Assembly (NCBI GenBank): GCA_026400105.1
Contig: JAPLPQ010000054.1
Coordinates: forward strand, 1 to 64,000
Reading direction: 5' to 3'
Source of the DNA: Burkholderiales bacterium
GTDB lineage: Bacteria > Pseudomonadota > Gammaproteobacteria > Burkholderiales > Burkholderiaceae_C
Length of the DNA stretch: 64,000 bases
Under the pieces are notes generated by a model. That model did not search any database. It was not told the origin of the DNA and saw only the letters and a program-made list of their open reading frames with translations. A program made the translations under genes and the position numbers. Of this stretch, positions 11,570 to 22,959 are shown in pieces. Each line of letters begins with the position of its first letter. The first letter of the stretch is position 1.

Positions 11570-12847
11570 TCAGGCCGGCACGCCGAATTTCTTCTGGATG
11601 TACTGTTCGACGACCTGCTGGAAGTCCTGGGCGATTCCTGCACCGCGCAAGGTCATGGCCTTCTCGCCGTCGATGAAGACCGGCGCCGCTGGCGCCTCGC
11701 CGGTGCCGGGCAGGCTGATGCCGATGTCGGCATGCTTGCTCTCGCCCGGGCCGTTGACGATGCAGCCCATGACCGCCACCTTGAGGTTCTCGACCCCGGG
11801 GTAGCATTCGCGCCAGGCCGGCATCGAGCTGCGCAGGTAGTCGTCGATCTGCTTGGCCAGCTCCTGGAAGGTGGTGCTGGTGGTGCGGCCGCAGCCCGGG
11901 CAGGCCGTCACGCTGGGCACGAAGCTGCGCAGGCCGAGCGCCTGCAGGATCTCCATCGCGACCACGACTTCCTGGGTGCGGGACTCGCCCGGCTGCGGCG
12001 TCAGCGACACGCGGATCGTGTCGCCGATGCCCTGCTGCAACAGCACCGCGAGCGCCGCGCTTGACGCCACCGTGCCCTTGGTGCCCATGCCGGCCTCGGT
12101 CAGGCCCAGGTGCAGCGGATAGTCGCAGCGCTGGTGCAGCTGCTGGTAGACCGCGATCAGGTCCTGCACGCCGCTGACCTTGCACGACAGGATGATGTTC
12201 TCGGGCGCCAGGCCGAGCTCCCCGGCACGCTCGGCCGAACCCAGCGCGGAGGCGATCAGCGCCTCGTACATCACCTGCTTGCCGTCCCAGGGCTGGGCGC
12301 GGCGGGCATTCTCGTCCATCATGCCGGCCAGCAGGTCCTGGTCCAGGCTGCCCCAGTTGACACCGATGCGCACCGGCTTGTTCCAGCGCACGGCGGCTTC
12401 GACCATCTGCGCGAACTGACGATCCTTCTTGTCGCCGCGCCCGACGTTGCCGGGGTTGATGCGGTACTTGGACAGGGCCTGCGCCATGTCCGGGAACTCG
12501 CTCAGCAGCGTGTGGCCGTTGTAGTGGAAGTCGCCGATCAGCGGCACATCAATGCCCATGCGGTCGAGCTGCTCGCGGATATGCGGCACGGCGCGCGCGG
12601 CTTCCTCGTTGTTGACCGTGATCCGGACCAGTTCCGAGCCCGCCAGCGCGAGCTCCTTGACCTGGATCGCGGTGCCGATCACATCGGCAGTGTCGGTGTT
12701 GGTCATCGACTGCACCCGCACCGGCGCGTCGCCGCCGACCGTGACCCGGTTCTCGCCCCAGGCGACCACGCCCTGGCGCGACTTGCGCGGCGGAATACCC
12801 GACAGGACCGGGGGCTGCGACTCAACCGTTGAATGGAATTCGCTCAT
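11570..12847 (-). CDS. ispG: 4-hydroxy-3-methylbut-2-enyl diphosphate synthase
   Basis: IspG is the [4Fe-4S] enzyme that converts MEcPP to HMBPP, the penultimate step of the MEP isoprenoid pathway. The 425-residue product has the N-terminal TIM-barrel start [14 protein letters not shown] and the C-terminal cluster ligands in [11 protein letters not shown] and [10 protein letters not shown]. An insertion relative to E. coli IspG is compatible with the longer betaproteobacterial form. dxr of the same pathway is also in this window. It starts three bases after the rodZ stop. Confidence 0.97.
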   Translation of the reverse strand: MSEFHSTVESQPPVLSGIPPRKSRQGVVAWGENRVTVGGDAPVRVQSMTNTDTADVIGTAIQVKELALAGSELVRITVNNEEAARAVPHIREQLDRMGIDVPLIGDFHYNGHTLLSEFPDMAQALSKYRINPGNVGRGDKKDRQFAQMVEAAVRWNKPVRIGVNWGSLDQDLLAGMMDENARRAQPWDGKQVMYEALIASALGSAERAGELGLAPENIILSCKVSGVQDLIAVYQQLHQRCDYPLHLGLTEAGMGTKGTVASSAALAVLLQQGIGDTIRVSLTPQPGESRTQEVVVAMEILQALGLRSFVPSVTACPGCGRTTSTTFQELAKQIDDYLRSSMPAWRECYPGVENLKVAVMGCIVNGPGESKHADIGISLPGTGEAPAAPVFIDGEKAMTLRGAGIAQDFQQVVEQYIQKKFGVPA

Positions 12848-12850
12848 GCT

Positions 12851-13789
12851 TCACTTGACCTCGAAACGCGCGATCTTGTTGGGAGCGTAGGCCGAGGTAT
12901 CGAAGACCTGGCCCCGCACGATCACCTCGACCCCGCTGGCTCGACCGAGCACCACCTGCAGCGGCGCAGCGCCGTCGTAGTCCAGCGTCTGGCCGGGCTG
13001 CAGCGTGCGCTGCTGCAACTCCTTGCCGGCGCCATCCTTGAGCTGGATCCAGGTCGCGGAGCGCGCTCGCAGCTGCAGCAGGGGCCGACCCATGGCAGGC
13101 TGGACCGCAGCCGCCGTCAGGGGAACAGCAGCCACCGGTGGTGCAGAGGCGGCAGGCGCCGCAGCAACAGGGGCCGTCACGACAGCGGCGGGCGCAGCCG
13201 GGACAGGCTCGGCCACTGGCGTCGCTGCCGGCTGGGGCACGGCTGCGGTCGGCAGCTCGGCGGCCACCGTTTCCACCGGTGCCTCGCCGACCATGGAGAC
13301 GGCATCGGTATCGGCATCAGCCGCAGGCTCGGCTTCACGCTGGGGCAACCACCACCAGAGCGCGACCGCCAGCACCAGAACCAGCAAGGACAAGACCAGC
13401 GACGAGCCCAGATGAAGACCGCCCGGCAGGCGGAACAGGCCGCGCCGGTTCGAGTCGAAGGAGCGGGCCTGGATCGGCCGGTCGGTGCCGAGCTTGACCT
13501 CGCCGCCATGCGGCAAGCCCTGCAGCACCGCAGCCGGGTCGATCTTGAGCACGCGACAGACGCTGGAAGCCAGCGCCCGCGCGAAGGTCAGGTTGGGCAG
13601 TTCCTGGTAGCGGCCCGCCTCGAGCGCCTGCAGGCGCTCGACCGGCACCTTGAGCATGGCCGCGAGCGAAGCGATCTGCAAGCCGGCGGCCTCGCGCGCC
13701 TGGCGCAACGCCTCGCCAGGCGGCGTGGCCTCGGGCAAGCCGGCCGATGCCGGCAAGGGGGCGGACGTTGGGGAGGAGTCTTCAGTCAT
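12851..13789 (-). CDS. rodZ: RodZ-like HTH cytoskeletal membrane protein
   Basis: RodZ links the MreB cytoskeleton to the cell wall machinery. From MTEDSSPTSAP the product is 312 residues: a Cro/CI-type HTH at about 25-88 (GEALRQAREAAGLQIASLAAML), a basic juxtamembrane stretch, one transmembrane helix (about 129-148, ending in WWWL) and a long Ala/Pro/Val-rich periplasmic linker ahead of a DUF4115-like C-terminal domain (TWIQLKDGAGKEL). Its reading frame overlaps pilW by eight bases. Gene order pilW-rodZ-ispG is widespread. The HTH probably contacts MreB, not DNA. Confidence 0.9.
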   Translation of the reverse strand: MTEDSSPTSAPLPASAGLPEATPPGEALRQAREAAGLQIASLAAMLKVPVERLQALEAGRYQELPNLTFARALASSVCRVLKIDPAAVLQGLPHGGEVKLGTDRPIQARSFDSNRRGLFRLPGGLHLGSSLVLSLLVLVLAVALWWWLPQREAEPAADADTDAVSMVGEAPVETVAAELPTAAVPQPAATPVAEPVPAAPAAVVTAPVAAAPAASAPPVAAVPLTAAAVQPAMGRPLLQLRARSATWIQLKDGAGKELQQRTLQPGQTLDYDGAAPLQVVLGRASGVEVIVRGQVFDTSAYAPNKIARFEVK

Positions 13790-14582
13790 CGAAAGCGCCG
13801 CGCTCGTAGTTGGCGGCCTCCTGGGATTCGGGATAACGGCTGCGCAATTGCTCGCCGAGCTGGCGCGCGGTCCCGAGCTGGTTGAGCTTGCGCTCGACCC
13901 GGACCCCGAGCCAGAGCGACTCGGCATTGGCGAGCTCGGAATTGTTCAGACGCCGGATATAGAACTGGGCGCGCGGATACTCGCGCCGCTGCATCAGCAG
14001 GGACGCGAGGTTGTAGCTGACGATCGGATTGGCCGGATCAAGCTCGAAGGCGCGCAACAGGCTGCGCTCGGCCTCGAGCGGCTGACCGGCGCGCGCCTGG
14101 CAGATGCCCTGGCTCATCCAGGTCCTGGACGCGGCTGCATACTGGGGCGTCTGCAAGGCCCTGCCGAAGGCCGCGACCGCGTCGGCATATTTGCCGGCTT
14201 CGCAGTGCATCCAGCCCAGGTTGTGCCAGCTATCGCCATCGCGCGGTGCCAGCTTGATTGCCTGCAGGAAGCTGGCCTCGGCCAGCTGGGGCTCCTTGAG
14301 CCGCAGGTAGATCAGGCCGCGCAGGTTGTGCGCCGGGGCGTAGTTCGGATCGGCCACCAGCGCCTGCTTGACCTCGTCGAGCGCGACCGTGACCTGGCCC
14401 TTCTCGAAGTAGCCCGAGGCGAGTTCGATTCGCAGGCGCGCGCGCCGCTGCGCTTCGGGCTCATCCGACTCGGTGACCCATTCCTTGCCGCTGGCGGCAA
14501 CTTCGGGTTGGCCCGGACGGGAGGCACAGCCAAACAGGCTGGCCGCAGCGCCCAGCAACAGCCAGCTCAGGATCGGTTTCAT
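13782..14582 (-). CDS. pilW: Type IV pilus biogenesis lipoprotein PilW/PilF
   Basis: The 266-residue product is the TPR pilotin (PilF in Pseudomonas, PilW in Neisseria) that supports assembly of the PilQ secretin. It has a lipoprotein signal (LLLGAAASLFGC, lipidated Cys near residue 19) and about six TPR motifs, for example YAPAHNLRGLIYLRLKEPQLA and DSWHNLGWMHCEAGKYADA. It sits between rlmN (1-base overlap) and rodZ (8-base overlap) as in most beta- and gammaproteobacteria. Pilus structural genes are not in this window. Confidence 0.93.
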   Translation of the reverse strand: MKPILSWLLLGAAASLFGCASRPGQPEVAASGKEWVTESDEPEAQRRARLRIELASGYFEKGQVTVALDEVKQALVADPNYAPAHNLRGLIYLRLKEPQLAEASFLQAIKLAPRDGDSWHNLGWMHCEAGKYADAVAAFGRALQTPQYAAASRTWMSQGICQARAGQPLEAERSLLRAFELDPANPIVSYNLASLLMQRREYPRAQFYIRRLNNSELANAESLWLGVRVERKLNQLGTARQLGEQLRSRYPESQEAANYERGAFDD

Positions 14583-15715
14583 CAGGTCTTCTCCCGGGGT
14601 TGCCAGACCACGACCTGCTCGACCTGGTCGCGGCGCTGCGCCATGCGCTCGGCCGCATTGGTGCGGTCGAGCACATCGCCCGCGAGCTGGCCACAGGCCG
14701 CATCGATGTCGTCACCTCGGGTCTTGCGCACCGTGGTCACGATGCCGGCCGCATTGAGCTGCTCGGCAAAGGCCTTGACCACCGCCTTGCCCGAGCACTT
14801 GAGGCCCGAGTCCGGGAAGGGGTTGAAGGGGATCAGGTTGAACTTGCACGGCACGCCATGGGCGCGCACCAGCGCGACCAGTTGCTGCGCGTGCTCGGGC
14901 TGGTCGTTGACACCCTCGAGCATGCAGTACTCGAAAGTGATGAAGTCACGCGGCGCCGCCGGCAGGTAGCGCTTGCAGGCCGCCATCAGCTCGGCCAGCG
15001 GGTACTTGCGGTTGAGCGGCACTAGATGGTCGCGCAGCTCGTCGTTGGGCGCGTGCAGCGAGACCGCCAGCGCGACCGGACAGTCCTGGCTCAGGCGGTC
15101 CATCATCGGCACCACGCCCGAGGTCGATACCGTCAGGCGCCGGCGCGACAGGCCGTAGCCATGGTCGTCGAGCATGGTCTTGAGCGCCGGCACCAGGGCG
15201 CCGTAGTTCTGCAGCGGCTCGCCCATGCCCATCATGACCACGTTCGAGATCACCCGTTCGCTGGTCTTGAAGCGCTGGCGCAGGAAATGCTCGGCATACC
15301 AGAGCTGGGCAATGATCTCGCCCGTTCCCAGATTGCGGGAAAAACCCTGGTGGCCGGTGGAACAGAAGCGACAGCCGACGGCACAGCCCGCCTGCGAGGA
15401 CACGCACAGCGTGCCCCGGTCGTCTTCCGGAATGAATACGGTTTCGACGGCATTGCCGCCACCGACATCGAACAGCCACTTGATCGTGCCGTCGGTCGAA
15501 ATCTGTTGCGTCAGCACGGGCAGGCCGCGCACTTCGCAGACCCCAGGGAGCTTTTCCCGCAGGCTGCGCGCCAGGTCAGTCATGTCCTCGAAACGGGCCA
15601 CGCCTTTCTGGTGGATCCAGCGGTAGAGCTGGACGGCTCGGAAACGTTTTTCTCCGAGCCGTTCACAGAAGGCGGCCAAGCCCTCGAGGTCGTAATCGAG
15701 CAGATTGGCCGTCAT
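14582..15715 (-). CDS. rlmN: Dual-specificity rRNA/tRNA adenine-C2 methyltransferase RlmN
   Basis: RlmN is a radical-SAM enzyme that methylates C2 of A2503 in 23S rRNA and A37 of some tRNAs. The 377-residue product has the CX3CX2C cluster motif CAVGCRFC, the SAM-binding GMGEPL, and the C-terminal catalytic Cys in [14 protein letters not shown]. The N-terminal accessory domain begins [18 protein letters not shown]. It begins seven bases after the ndk stop and overlaps pilW by one base, so ndk-rlmN-pilW-rodZ-ispG-hisS are likely one transcript. Confidence 0.97.
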   Translation of the reverse strand: MTANLLDYDLEGLAAFCERLGEKRFRAVQLYRWIHQKGVARFEDMTDLARSLREKLPGVCEVRGLPVLTQQISTDGTIKWLFDVGGGNAVETVFIPEDDRGTLCVSSQAGCAVGCRFCSTGHQGFSRNLGTGEIIAQLWYAEHFLRQRFKTSERVISNVVMMGMGEPLQNYGALVPALKTMLDDHGYGLSRRRLTVSTSGVVPMMDRLSQDCPVALAVSLHAPNDELRDHLVPLNRKYPLAELMAACKRYLPAAPRDFITFEYCMLEGVNDQPEHAQQLVALVRAHGVPCKFNLIPFNPFPDSGLKCSGKAVVKAFAEQLNAAGIVTTVRKTRGDDIDAACGQLAGDVLDRTNAAERMAQRRDQVEQVVVWQPREKT

Positions 15716-15722
15716 ATGCCAA

Positions 15723-16148
15723 TTAACGTGCGTAGACGTTCAGGGCCGGGAAGAAGTAGGCGATCTCGACGGCTGCGGTTTCCGGAGCGTCGGAGCCGTG
15801 CACGGCGTTGGCGTCGATCGACTCGGCGAAGTCAGCGCGGATGGTGCCGGCTTCAGCCTTCTTCGGATCGGTGGCGCCCATCAGTTCGCGGTTCTTCAGG
15901 ATCGCGCCTTCGCCTTCGAGCACTTGCACGAAGACCGGACCCGAGATCATGAAGTTGACCAGGTCGTTGAAGAAGGGACGGGCGCTGTGGACAGCGTAGA
16001 AGCCTTCGGCTTCAGCGCGCGACAGCTGGACCAGCTTGGCGGCAGCGATCTTCAGGCCAGCGCCTTCGAAGCGGCTGACGATTTGGCCGATGACGTTCTT
16101 GGCGACAGCGTCGGGCTTGATGATGGACAGGGTGCGTTCGATGGTCAT
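15723..16148 (-). CDS. ndk: Nucleoside diphosphate kinase
   Basis: Ndk transfers the gamma phosphate of ATP to other NDPs through a phospho-His intermediate. The product is 141 residues, the standard bacterial length, with the N-terminal [12 protein letters not shown] and the active-site His117 in [10 protein letters not shown]. The ATG at 16148 follows AAGG eight bases upstream. Upstream on the minus strand is an odd-centred palindrome (CTAACTGTTAG, 16187-16197) containing a possible TAGAAT -10, so a promoter for the ndk-led operon may lie there. Confidence 0.97.
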   Translation of the reverse strand: MTIERTLSIIKPDAVAKNVIGQIVSRFEGAGLKIAAAKLVQLSRAEAEGFYAVHSARPFFNDLVNFMISGPVFVQVLEGEGAILKNRELMGATDPKKAEAGTIRADFAESIDANAVHGSDAPETAAVEIAYFFPALNVYAR

Positions 16149-16186
16149 TTTTATACCTTGCGAGTTGGTTTGGAAAGTCGCTGATT

Positions 16187-16197
16187 CTAACTGTTAG
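16187..16197 (-). promoter_or_regulatory. Possible ndk promoter palindrome
   Basis: CTAACTGTTAG is palindromic around a central T and partly overlaps a TAGAAT hexamer on the minus strand that could be a -10 box for ndk. No convincing -35 hexamer is seen. Confidence 0.3.
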
Positions 16198-16208
16198 TCA
16201 TGACTGCG

Positions 16209-16228
16209 CCCGGCCACAAAGGGCCGGG
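16209..16228. other. Hairpin downstream of rluB
   Basis: CCCGGCC and GGCCGGG pair around a 6-base loop just after the rluB stop. No T run follows on the minus strand, so intrinsic termination is doubtful. Confidence 0.45.
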
Positions 16229-16246
16229 TGTCCGGGCAGCGCCTGC

Positions 16247-17578
16247 TCAGCGGCGCGGGCCCTTGCGCGGGCCGCCCTGCCCGCCCGGCGAACCCGGGCG
16301 GCCGCTCTTGCCACCAGCGTAGAGGCCCGGGCCCTTGCGCTTTTGGCCGGCCTCGGCGCCGATGTAGCCGTAGCCAGTCTGGGTCGGATCGGGCTGAGCC
16401 AGGCCGCGACCGCGTGTGTCACGCAGGTCGCGCGGATCGGCCTGGCGGCCGAACGGTGCTTGCTGCTCGCCGTAGCCCTGCTCGTCATGGCCGTAGCGCG
16501 GCTCGCGGATGGCACGGCCGCTGCTGCGCGAGATCGCCGGACCCTCGACCAGCTTGGGCGCGCTCGGACGCGGGCCGTTGCCCTTGTTGCGGCGCGGCGG
16601 CGGGTTGCGGCTGGCGGCCTTGCGCGCCGAGTCCTGCGCCTGCTCGTCGGTGCGACGCATGCCGGCGGCCAGGGTCAGGCGCTCGATGTCGCGGTAGTCG
16701 AGCTCGGTCCAGACGCCGCGGCGCAGGCCGCGCGGCAGCACGACGGCGCCGTAGCGGATGCGGATCAGGCGGCTGACGGCGTGACCGACGGCCTCGAACA
16801 TGCGGCGCACCTCGCGGTTGCGGCCCTCGGCGATCGTGACGCGATACCAACAGTTGGCGCCGTCGCCACCGCCGTCCTCGATGCTCTGGAACTGCGCCAT
16901 GCCGTCATCAAGACGCACGCCGTCGAGCAGGCGCGCCTTCTCGTCGTTGCTCAGCGCGCCGAGCACGCGCACCGCGTATTCGCGCTGCAGGCCGAATCTA
17001 GGGTGCATCAGCTTGTTGGCCAGTTCGCCCGAATCGGTGAACAGCAGCAGGCCTTCGGTGTTGAGGTCGAGCCGGCCGACCGACTGCCATTTGCCGTTGT
17101 ACAGGCGCGGCAGGCGGCGGAACACGGTCGGGCGGTTCTGCGGGTCGTCATGGGTGACGACCTCGCCGGCCGGCTTGTGATAGGCCAGCACGCGCGGCGG
17201 CGGCGGCGCGATGCGCACCCGGACCAGCTTGCCGTTGATCTTGATCTGGTCGCCATGCTGGATGCGCTGGCCGACATGGGCCGGCTCGTTGTTGACCGCG
17301 ACCCGGCCGTCCTGGATCAGGCGCTCCATCTCGAGGCGCGACCCCAGGCCGGCCTGGGCCAGCACCTTGTGCAGCTTGGGCGCATCGGCCTGCGGCAGCA
17401 GCACGCGCTTGCCCTCGTCGGGCAGCTCGGCGTCCTGCTCGGCATCGAATTCGCCCGAGACGAGGTCAGCGAACAGCTGCTGCTCCTGCTCCAGGTCGAA
17501 CTGACCCTCGGCGGGCGCGGCAGCAGCGGTGGCAACCGAAGGTTCGGCGTCGGAGGGGGCTTGTGGCATCTGGTTCAT
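16247..17578 (-). CDS. rluB: 23S rRNA pseudouridine synthase RluB, with long basic tail
   Basis: RluB makes pseudouridine 2605 in 23S rRNA. The 443-residue product has an acidic N-terminal extension (about 1-60), an S4 RNA-binding domain ([20 protein letters not shown]), and the RsuA/RluB-type catalytic domain with the active-site Asp in [14 protein letters not shown]. The final 135 or so residues are low complexity, rich in Arg, Gly, Pro and Gln, with RNA-binding character. The start overlaps the scpB stop as ATGA. The pair scpB-rluB is a common arrangement. Confidence 0.93.
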   Translation of the reverse strand: MNQMPQAPSDAEPSVATAAAAPAEGQFDLEQEQQLFADLVSGEFDAEQDAELPDEGKRVLLPQADAPKLHKVLAQAGLGSRLEMERLIQDGRVAVNNEPAHVGQRIQHGDQIKINGKLVRVRIAPPPPRVLAYHKPAGEVVTHDDPQNRPTVFRRLPRLYNGKWQSVGRLDLNTEGLLLFTDSGELANKLMHPRFGLQREYAVRVLGALSNDEKARLLDGVRLDDGMAQFQSIEDGGGDGANCWYRVTIAEGRNREVRRMFEAVGHAVSRLIRIRYGAVVLPRGLRRGVWTELDYRDIERLTLAAGMRRTDEQAQDSARKAASRNPPPRRNKGNGPRPSAPKLVEGPAISRSSGRAIREPRYGHDEQGYGEQQAPFGRQADPRDLRDTRGRGLAQPDPTQTGYGYIGAEAGQKRKGPGLYAGGKSGRPGSPGGQGGPRKGPRR

Positions 17579-18231
17579 GTTTCTGATTCTGCAGGCCTTT
17601 GCAGGCCTTCGTTGGGCATATTGGGGGAGACCGGCGCAGCGCCTTCATCGGCATGCGGCCCGGCAACGCTGGGGCTCGGCGGTGGCAACGTCAGCGCCGC
17701 CAGGGCATCGACGGCTGCTGGCACCGCTTCGAGCGGCGGCAGGGCCTCCAACGCGGCCAGTCCCAGGTCATCCAGGAAGGTACGCGTGGTGGCGAACAGC
17801 GCCGGTCGCCCGACGGTCTCGCGGTAACCGATGACCTCGATCCAGCCGCGGTCCTCGAGCTGCTTGATGATGGCCGAATTGATCGTGACGCCACGGATCT
17901 CCTCCATATCGCCGCGGGTGACCGGCTGGCGATAGGCGATGATCGCCAGTGTCTCGAGCACGGCCCGGCTGTACTTGGGCGGCTTTTCGGGATGCAGCCG
18001 CTCGAGGAAAGGCCGCAGCTCCGGCCGGCTCTGGAAGCGCCAGCCACTGGCCAGACAGACCAGCTCCAGGCCCCGATTGTCCCAGGCACGCTGCAGCTCG
18101 GTCAATAGCCGGCGCAGGGTGTCATATGACAGCGCCCCCTCGAAAAGCACAGCCATCTCGCGCAGACTCAGGGGTTCCTGTGCGCAAAGCAATGCAGTCT
18201 CGAGGATGCGACGTGCATCCGCGGTGTTCAT
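17575..18231 (-). CDS. scpB: Segregation and condensation protein ScpB
   Basis: ScpB is the winged-helix subunit of the SMC-ScpAB condensin. The 218-residue product has two winged-helix domains: the first near [21 protein letters not shown], the second near [27 protein letters not shown], a hallmark ScpB stretch. The C-terminal tail is Ala/Pro rich and presumably disordered. It is the first gene of the minus-strand block; its partner scpA is not adjacent here. SD before the ATG is weak. Confidence 0.95.
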   Translation of the reverse strand: MNTADARRILETALLCAQEPLSLREMAVLFEGALSYDTLRRLLTELQRAWDNRGLELVCLASGWRFQSRPELRPFLERLHPEKPPKYSRAVLETLAIIAYRQPVTRGDMEEIRGVTINSAIIKQLEDRGWIEVIGYRETVGRPALFATTRTFLDDLGLAALEALPPLEAVPAAVDALAALTLPPPSPSVAGPHADEGAAPVSPNMPNEGLQRPAESET

Positions 18232-18328
18232 GGTGCTGGGTCCGAAGGTCCGGAACTTATCAAGGAGGTCGGCCGGGAACGCTCCGGGACCGCAGGCCGG
18301 CGAGGCGGCTAATGGCGTAATAGATCGG

Positions 18329-19375
18329 TCAGGTGTCGCTCACCTGCCATAGGTGGTCCAGATTATAGTGCAGTCCGGCGTTTTCGACCGCCTGCGCCAG
18401 ATCGGCCGGCAGCGCGCACTCGAAATGCAGCGCCTGCCCCGTGATCGGATGCGGCAGCGCGAGCCGGTGCGCATGCAAGGCCTGGCGCTGCATGCCCAGC
18501 AGCAGACGGCCGCCATAGGTCACGTCGCCGACCAGCGCATGGTTCAGGCTGGTCATGTGGACCCGGATCTGGTGCGTGCGGCCGGTGTGCAGCTTGCAGC
18601 CGACCCAGCAATAGTCATCGCCGGCGTCCAGGCGCCGGATCGTGGTCCTGGCCTCCTTGGCGCCGCCGCTGTTGGGTGCCAGCACCGCCATGCGCAGGCG
18701 GTTGCGCGGGTCGCGGCCGACCCAGCGCTCGACCTCGATCTCGTCACCGCCGCGCCAGGCGCCATGCGCGAGCGCGACATAGATCCGGTGCACGCTGCGC
18801 TGCGCGATCAGGCGCACCAGCGCCTCGCAGGCCGGCAGCGTCTTGCCGACCAGCAGCAGCCCGCTGGTGTCCTTGTCGAGCCGGTGCACGATGCCCGCGC
18901 GCGGCAGGCGCGCGGCGGCGGCATGGTAGGCCAGCAAGCCGTTGAGCAGGGTGCCGGTCCAGTTGCCGGCAGCCGGGTGCACCACCAAGCCCGCCGGCTT
19001 GTCGATCACCAGCATATGCTCGTCCTCATAGACCACCTGCAAGGCCATCGCCTCGGGCAGGAAGGCCATGGCCTGGACCGTGGGCCTGAGCTCGACCTCG
19101 ACCGGCTCGCCGGCCCTGACCTTGGCCGCGGCCTTGGACAGGACACGCCCAGCCAGCTGCACCGCGCCTTCCTGCAGCAGATGCTGAAAATAGCCGCGCG
19201 AGAACTCGGGACAGCGCAAGGCCAGCAACTTGTCTATCCTGAGCCCATGCTCATGCGCTTCGACAAGGAAGCGGCGCCGCTCGGGGGCCAGCTCGAGCTC
19301 GTCGATCTCGTCGGTCGGGCTCCAGGCCGGCAAGCCCGGCTCCTGTGGGGGGGTCGATATAATTTCCTGAGTCAA
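18329..19375 (-). CDS. rluD: 23S rRNA pseudouridine synthase RluD, TTG start
   Basis: RluD modifies positions 1911, 1915 and 1917 in helix 69 of 23S rRNA. The product carries an S4 domain ([23 protein letters not shown]) and the catalytic motif [13 protein letters not shown]. No ATG lies near the expected N-terminus; TTG at 19375 ([13 protein letters not shown]) has AGGA eight bases upstream and gives 348 residues, close to the family length. The 61 further residues in the track cross the bamD start and are rejected. It diverges from bamD, as in many betaproteobacteria. Confidence 0.93.
   Translation of the reverse strand: MTQEIISTPPQEPGLPAWSPTDEIDELELAPERRRFLVEAHEHGLRIDKLLALRCPEFSRGYFQHLLQEGAVQLAGRVLSKAAAKVRAGEPVEVELRPTVQAMAFLPEAMALQVVYEDEHMLVIDKPAGLVVHPAAGNWTGTLLNGLLAYHAAAARLPRAGIVHRLDKDTSGLLLVGKTLPACEALVRLIAQRSVHRIYVALAHGAWRGGDEIEVERWVGRDPRNRLRMAVLAPNSGGAKEARTTIRRLDAGDDYCWVGCKLHTGRTHQIRVHMTSLNHALVGDVTYGGRLLLGMQRQALHAHRLALPHPITGQALHFECALPADLAQAVENAGLHYNLDHLWQVSDT
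19358..19363 (+). promoter_or_regulatory. Putative -10 box for bamD
   Basis: A perfect TATAAT lies 47 bases before the bamD ATG. No good -35 hexamer is visible at 16-18 bases. The box falls inside the first codons of the divergent rluD reading frame. Confidence 0.5.
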
Positions 19376-19410
19376 TCCGATTTTCCTGCTGCTGCAAAGG
19401 TGTACGCACG

Positions 19411-20226
19411 ATGTTTCTGCCCCGATTATCCGCTGTGTTCCCGTTGCGCCCGGGCCTGACGGTTTTGCTGGCCGCCGCGCTGCTGACAGCCTGCGCCAGC
19501 CCGAAGCCGATCGACGAGACGGCGAACTGGAGCCCGGAGAAGATCTACGCCGAGGCAATGGACAACCGCAGCAACGGTATGTTCGAAAAAGCGATCCAGC
19601 AATTCGAGAAACTCGAAGGCCGTGCCGCCGGCACGCCGCTGGCCCAGCAGGCGCAGCTCGAGAAAGCCTACTCGCACTACCGCAACGGCGAGCAGCCGCA
19701 GGCGGTCGCGACGCTCGACCGCTTCATGAAGCTGCATCCGGCCAGTCCGGCGCTCGACTACGCGCTCTACCTCAAGGGCATCGTCAACTTCAACGACAAC
19801 CTGGGCCTGTTCAGCAGCCTGTCGGAGCAGAACCTGTCCGAGCGCGACCAGAAGTCGGCCAAGGTGTCGTTCGAGTCGTTCCGCGAACTGGTGCAGCGCT
19901 TCCCCGATTCGAAGTACGCGCCCGATTCACGCTTGCGCATGACCTATGTGATCAACTCGCTGGCCGAGTCCGAGGTCAACGTGGCGCGCTATTACTACCA
20001 GCGCGGCGCCTATGTGGCCGCTGTCAACCGGGCCCAGCTCGCGCTGACCGAATACCAGGGCGTGCCAGCCGCCAAGGAAGCCCTGGTCCTGCTGGTCAAG
20101 TCCTACCAGGCGATGGGCATGCAGGACCTGGCACAGGATGCGAGCCGCGTGCTCGAGAAGAACTACCCGGCCAACGCACCGCAGGCCGACCAGCCCAAGC
20201 GCAGCGCCTGGTGGAAGCTGTTCTGA
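19411..20226 (+). CDS. bamD: Outer-membrane assembly lipoprotein BamD
   Basis: BamD is the essential TPR lipoprotein of the BAM complex. The 271-residue product has a lipoprotein signal with lipobox LTAC (Cys28), then five TPR-like repeats beginning PEKIYAEAMDNRSNGMFEKAIQQF and including QRFPDSKYAPDSRLRMTYVIN. The ATG at 19411 has AAAGG ten bases upstream. It is a single plus-strand gene between divergent rluD and convergent zapE. Confidence 0.97.
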   Translation: MFLPRLSAVFPLRPGLTVLLAAALLTACASPKPIDETANWSPEKIYAEAMDNRSNGMFEKAIQQFEKLEGRAAGTPLAQQAQLEKAYSHYRNGEQPQAVATLDRFMKLHPASPALDYALYLKGIVNFNDNLGLFSSLSEQNLSERDQKSAKVSFESFRELVQRFPDSKYAPDSRLRMTYVINSLAESEVNVARYYYQRGAYVAAVNRAQLALTEYQGVPAAKEALVLLVKSYQAMGMQDLAQDASRVLEKNYPANAPQADQPKRSAWWKLF

Positions 20227-20241
20227 ATCTGAATCTGAATC
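20224..20241. repeat. Hexamer tandem repeat at bamD stop
   Basis: TGAATC is repeated three times in a row, followed by a degenerate fourth copy TGAAGC. The first TGA is the bamD stop codon. Confidence 0.9.
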
Positions 20242-20291
20242 TGAAGCCGCGCAACTGAAACCATGGACGGCGCAGCGCGCGCCGCCAGCCA

Positions 20292-20311
20292 GCCAGCGCA
20301 ACCGCGCTGGC
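20292..20311. other. Hairpin between convergent bamD and zapE
   Basis: GCCAGCGC and GCGCTGGC form a perfect 8-bp stem with an AACC loop. It has no T tract on either strand, yet sits where both genes must end, so it may help termination or protect 3' ends. Confidence 0.5.
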
Positions 20312-20316
20312 CCGGT

Positions 20317-21447
20317 TCAGCTCAGCGAGGTGTCGACCTCGCGGTATTCCATGTCCAGGTATTCCTTGGACTGCATCTCGTTCAAGCGCGAGACCGTGCG
20401 CGGGAACTCGTGCGACAACGGGCCTTCGGTGTAGAGCGCCTCGGCCGGCACCGCCGCCGACAGCACGAACTTGACCCGGCGGTCATACAGCACGTCGACC
20501 AGCCAGGTGAAGCGCCTGGCGGCCGAAGCCATGTTGATCGGCATGTAGGGCACGTTGCTCAGCAGCACGGTGTGGAACTGGCTGGCGATCTCGAGGTAGT
20601 CGCTCTGCGAGCGCGGCCCGCCGCACAGTTCCTTGAAGTCGAACCAGACCACGCCGCCAGCGCGACGCAGGGAACGGATCTCGCGCGCCTCGATATGCAG
20701 CACCGGGTCCTCGTCGTGCGCCTCGGCCAGCTCGTCGAAGGCCTGCTTCATCTGGGCGTCGGCCTCGGCCCCGAGCGGGCAGTGGTAGAGCTTGACATGC
20801 TCGAGCGTGCGGCGTCGGTAGTCGGTGCCGTTGTCGACGTTGATGACCTGATGGTCTTGCTTCAGCAGCTCGATCGCCGGCAGGATGCGGTCGCGGTGCA
20901 GGCCGTTCGGGTACAGCCCGTCGGGATGGAAGTTGCTGGTCGTGACCATGCCGATGCCGTACTTGCGCATCGCTTCGAGCAGCCGGTACAGGATCATCGC
21001 GTCGGTCACGTCGGCGACGTGGAACTCGTCGAAGCAGATCAGCCGGTAGCGCTTGGACATGCGCAGCCCCAGCGCGTCGAGCGGGTTGACCGTGCCCTGC
21101 AGGTCGGCGAGCTCGCGATGCACCTCGCGCATGAACTCGTGGAAATGCAACCGCGTCTTGCGCTTCAAGGGAACTGCGTTGTAGAAGCAGTCCATCAGGA
21201 AACTCTTGCCGCGCCCCACCCCGCCGAACATGTAGACGCCCTTCGGGATGGGCAGGCGGTTGATGAACTTCTTGAGCGCGTTCGAGCGGCGCTGCTTGAA
21301 ATGCGCCCACTCGGACGCGCAGCGCTCGAGCGCCTCGACGGCGCGCAGTTGCGCCGGATCGCTCTGGTAGCCGCGGGCCACCAGCTCGGCCTCGTAGGCC
21401 AGGCGCACCGGGCCGAAGCCCGACTCGGATGCGTTGTTGTCGTTCAT
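20317..21447 (-). CDS. zapE: Cell division ATPase ZapE (AFG1-like)
   Basis: ZapE is a Z-ring-associated AAA-type ATPase of the AFG1/LACE1 family that destabilises FtsZ polymers late in division. From the ATG at 21447 the product is 376 residues, with Walker A GGVGRGKS (about 75-82), Walker B LICFDEF and the sensor-like region TSNFHPDGLYPNGLHRDR. The track also counts a preceding TTG. It follows the 2-oxoglutarate dehydrogenase E3 gene by 16 bases and may be read from the same transcript. Confidence 0.93.
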   Translation of the reverse strand: MNDNNASESGFGPVRLAYEAELVARGYQSDPAQLRAVEALERCASEWAHFKQRRSNALKKFINRLPIPKGVYMFGGVGRGKSFLMDCFYNAVPLKRKTRLHFHEFMREVHRELADLQGTVNPLDALGLRMSKRYRLICFDEFHVADVTDAMILYRLLEAMRKYGIGMVTTSNFHPDGLYPNGLHRDRILPAIELLKQDHQVINVDNGTDYRRRTLEHVKLYHCPLGAEADAQMKQAFDELAEAHDEDPVLHIEAREIRSLRRAGGVVWFDFKELCGGPRSQSDYLEIASQFHTVLLSNVPYMPINMASAARRFTWLVDVLYDRRVKFVLSAAVPAEALYTEGPLSHEFPRTVSRLNEMQSKEYLDMEYREVDTSLS

Positions 21448-21463
21448 CAACCTGTAGCGCCGC

Positions 21464-22891
<1,428 letters not shown>

Positions 22892-22959
22892 GGTGTTCTC
22901 TTTGAATCTGGCAGCGCGCGCCGCTGCGGGCGGCTGCCGTTAAATCTAGGCGGCTTGGC

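Noticed and set aside
16209-16228. Intrinsic terminator for rluB
   Set aside because: The hairpin is perfect, but no T run follows on the minus strand, so it is listed only as a hairpin.
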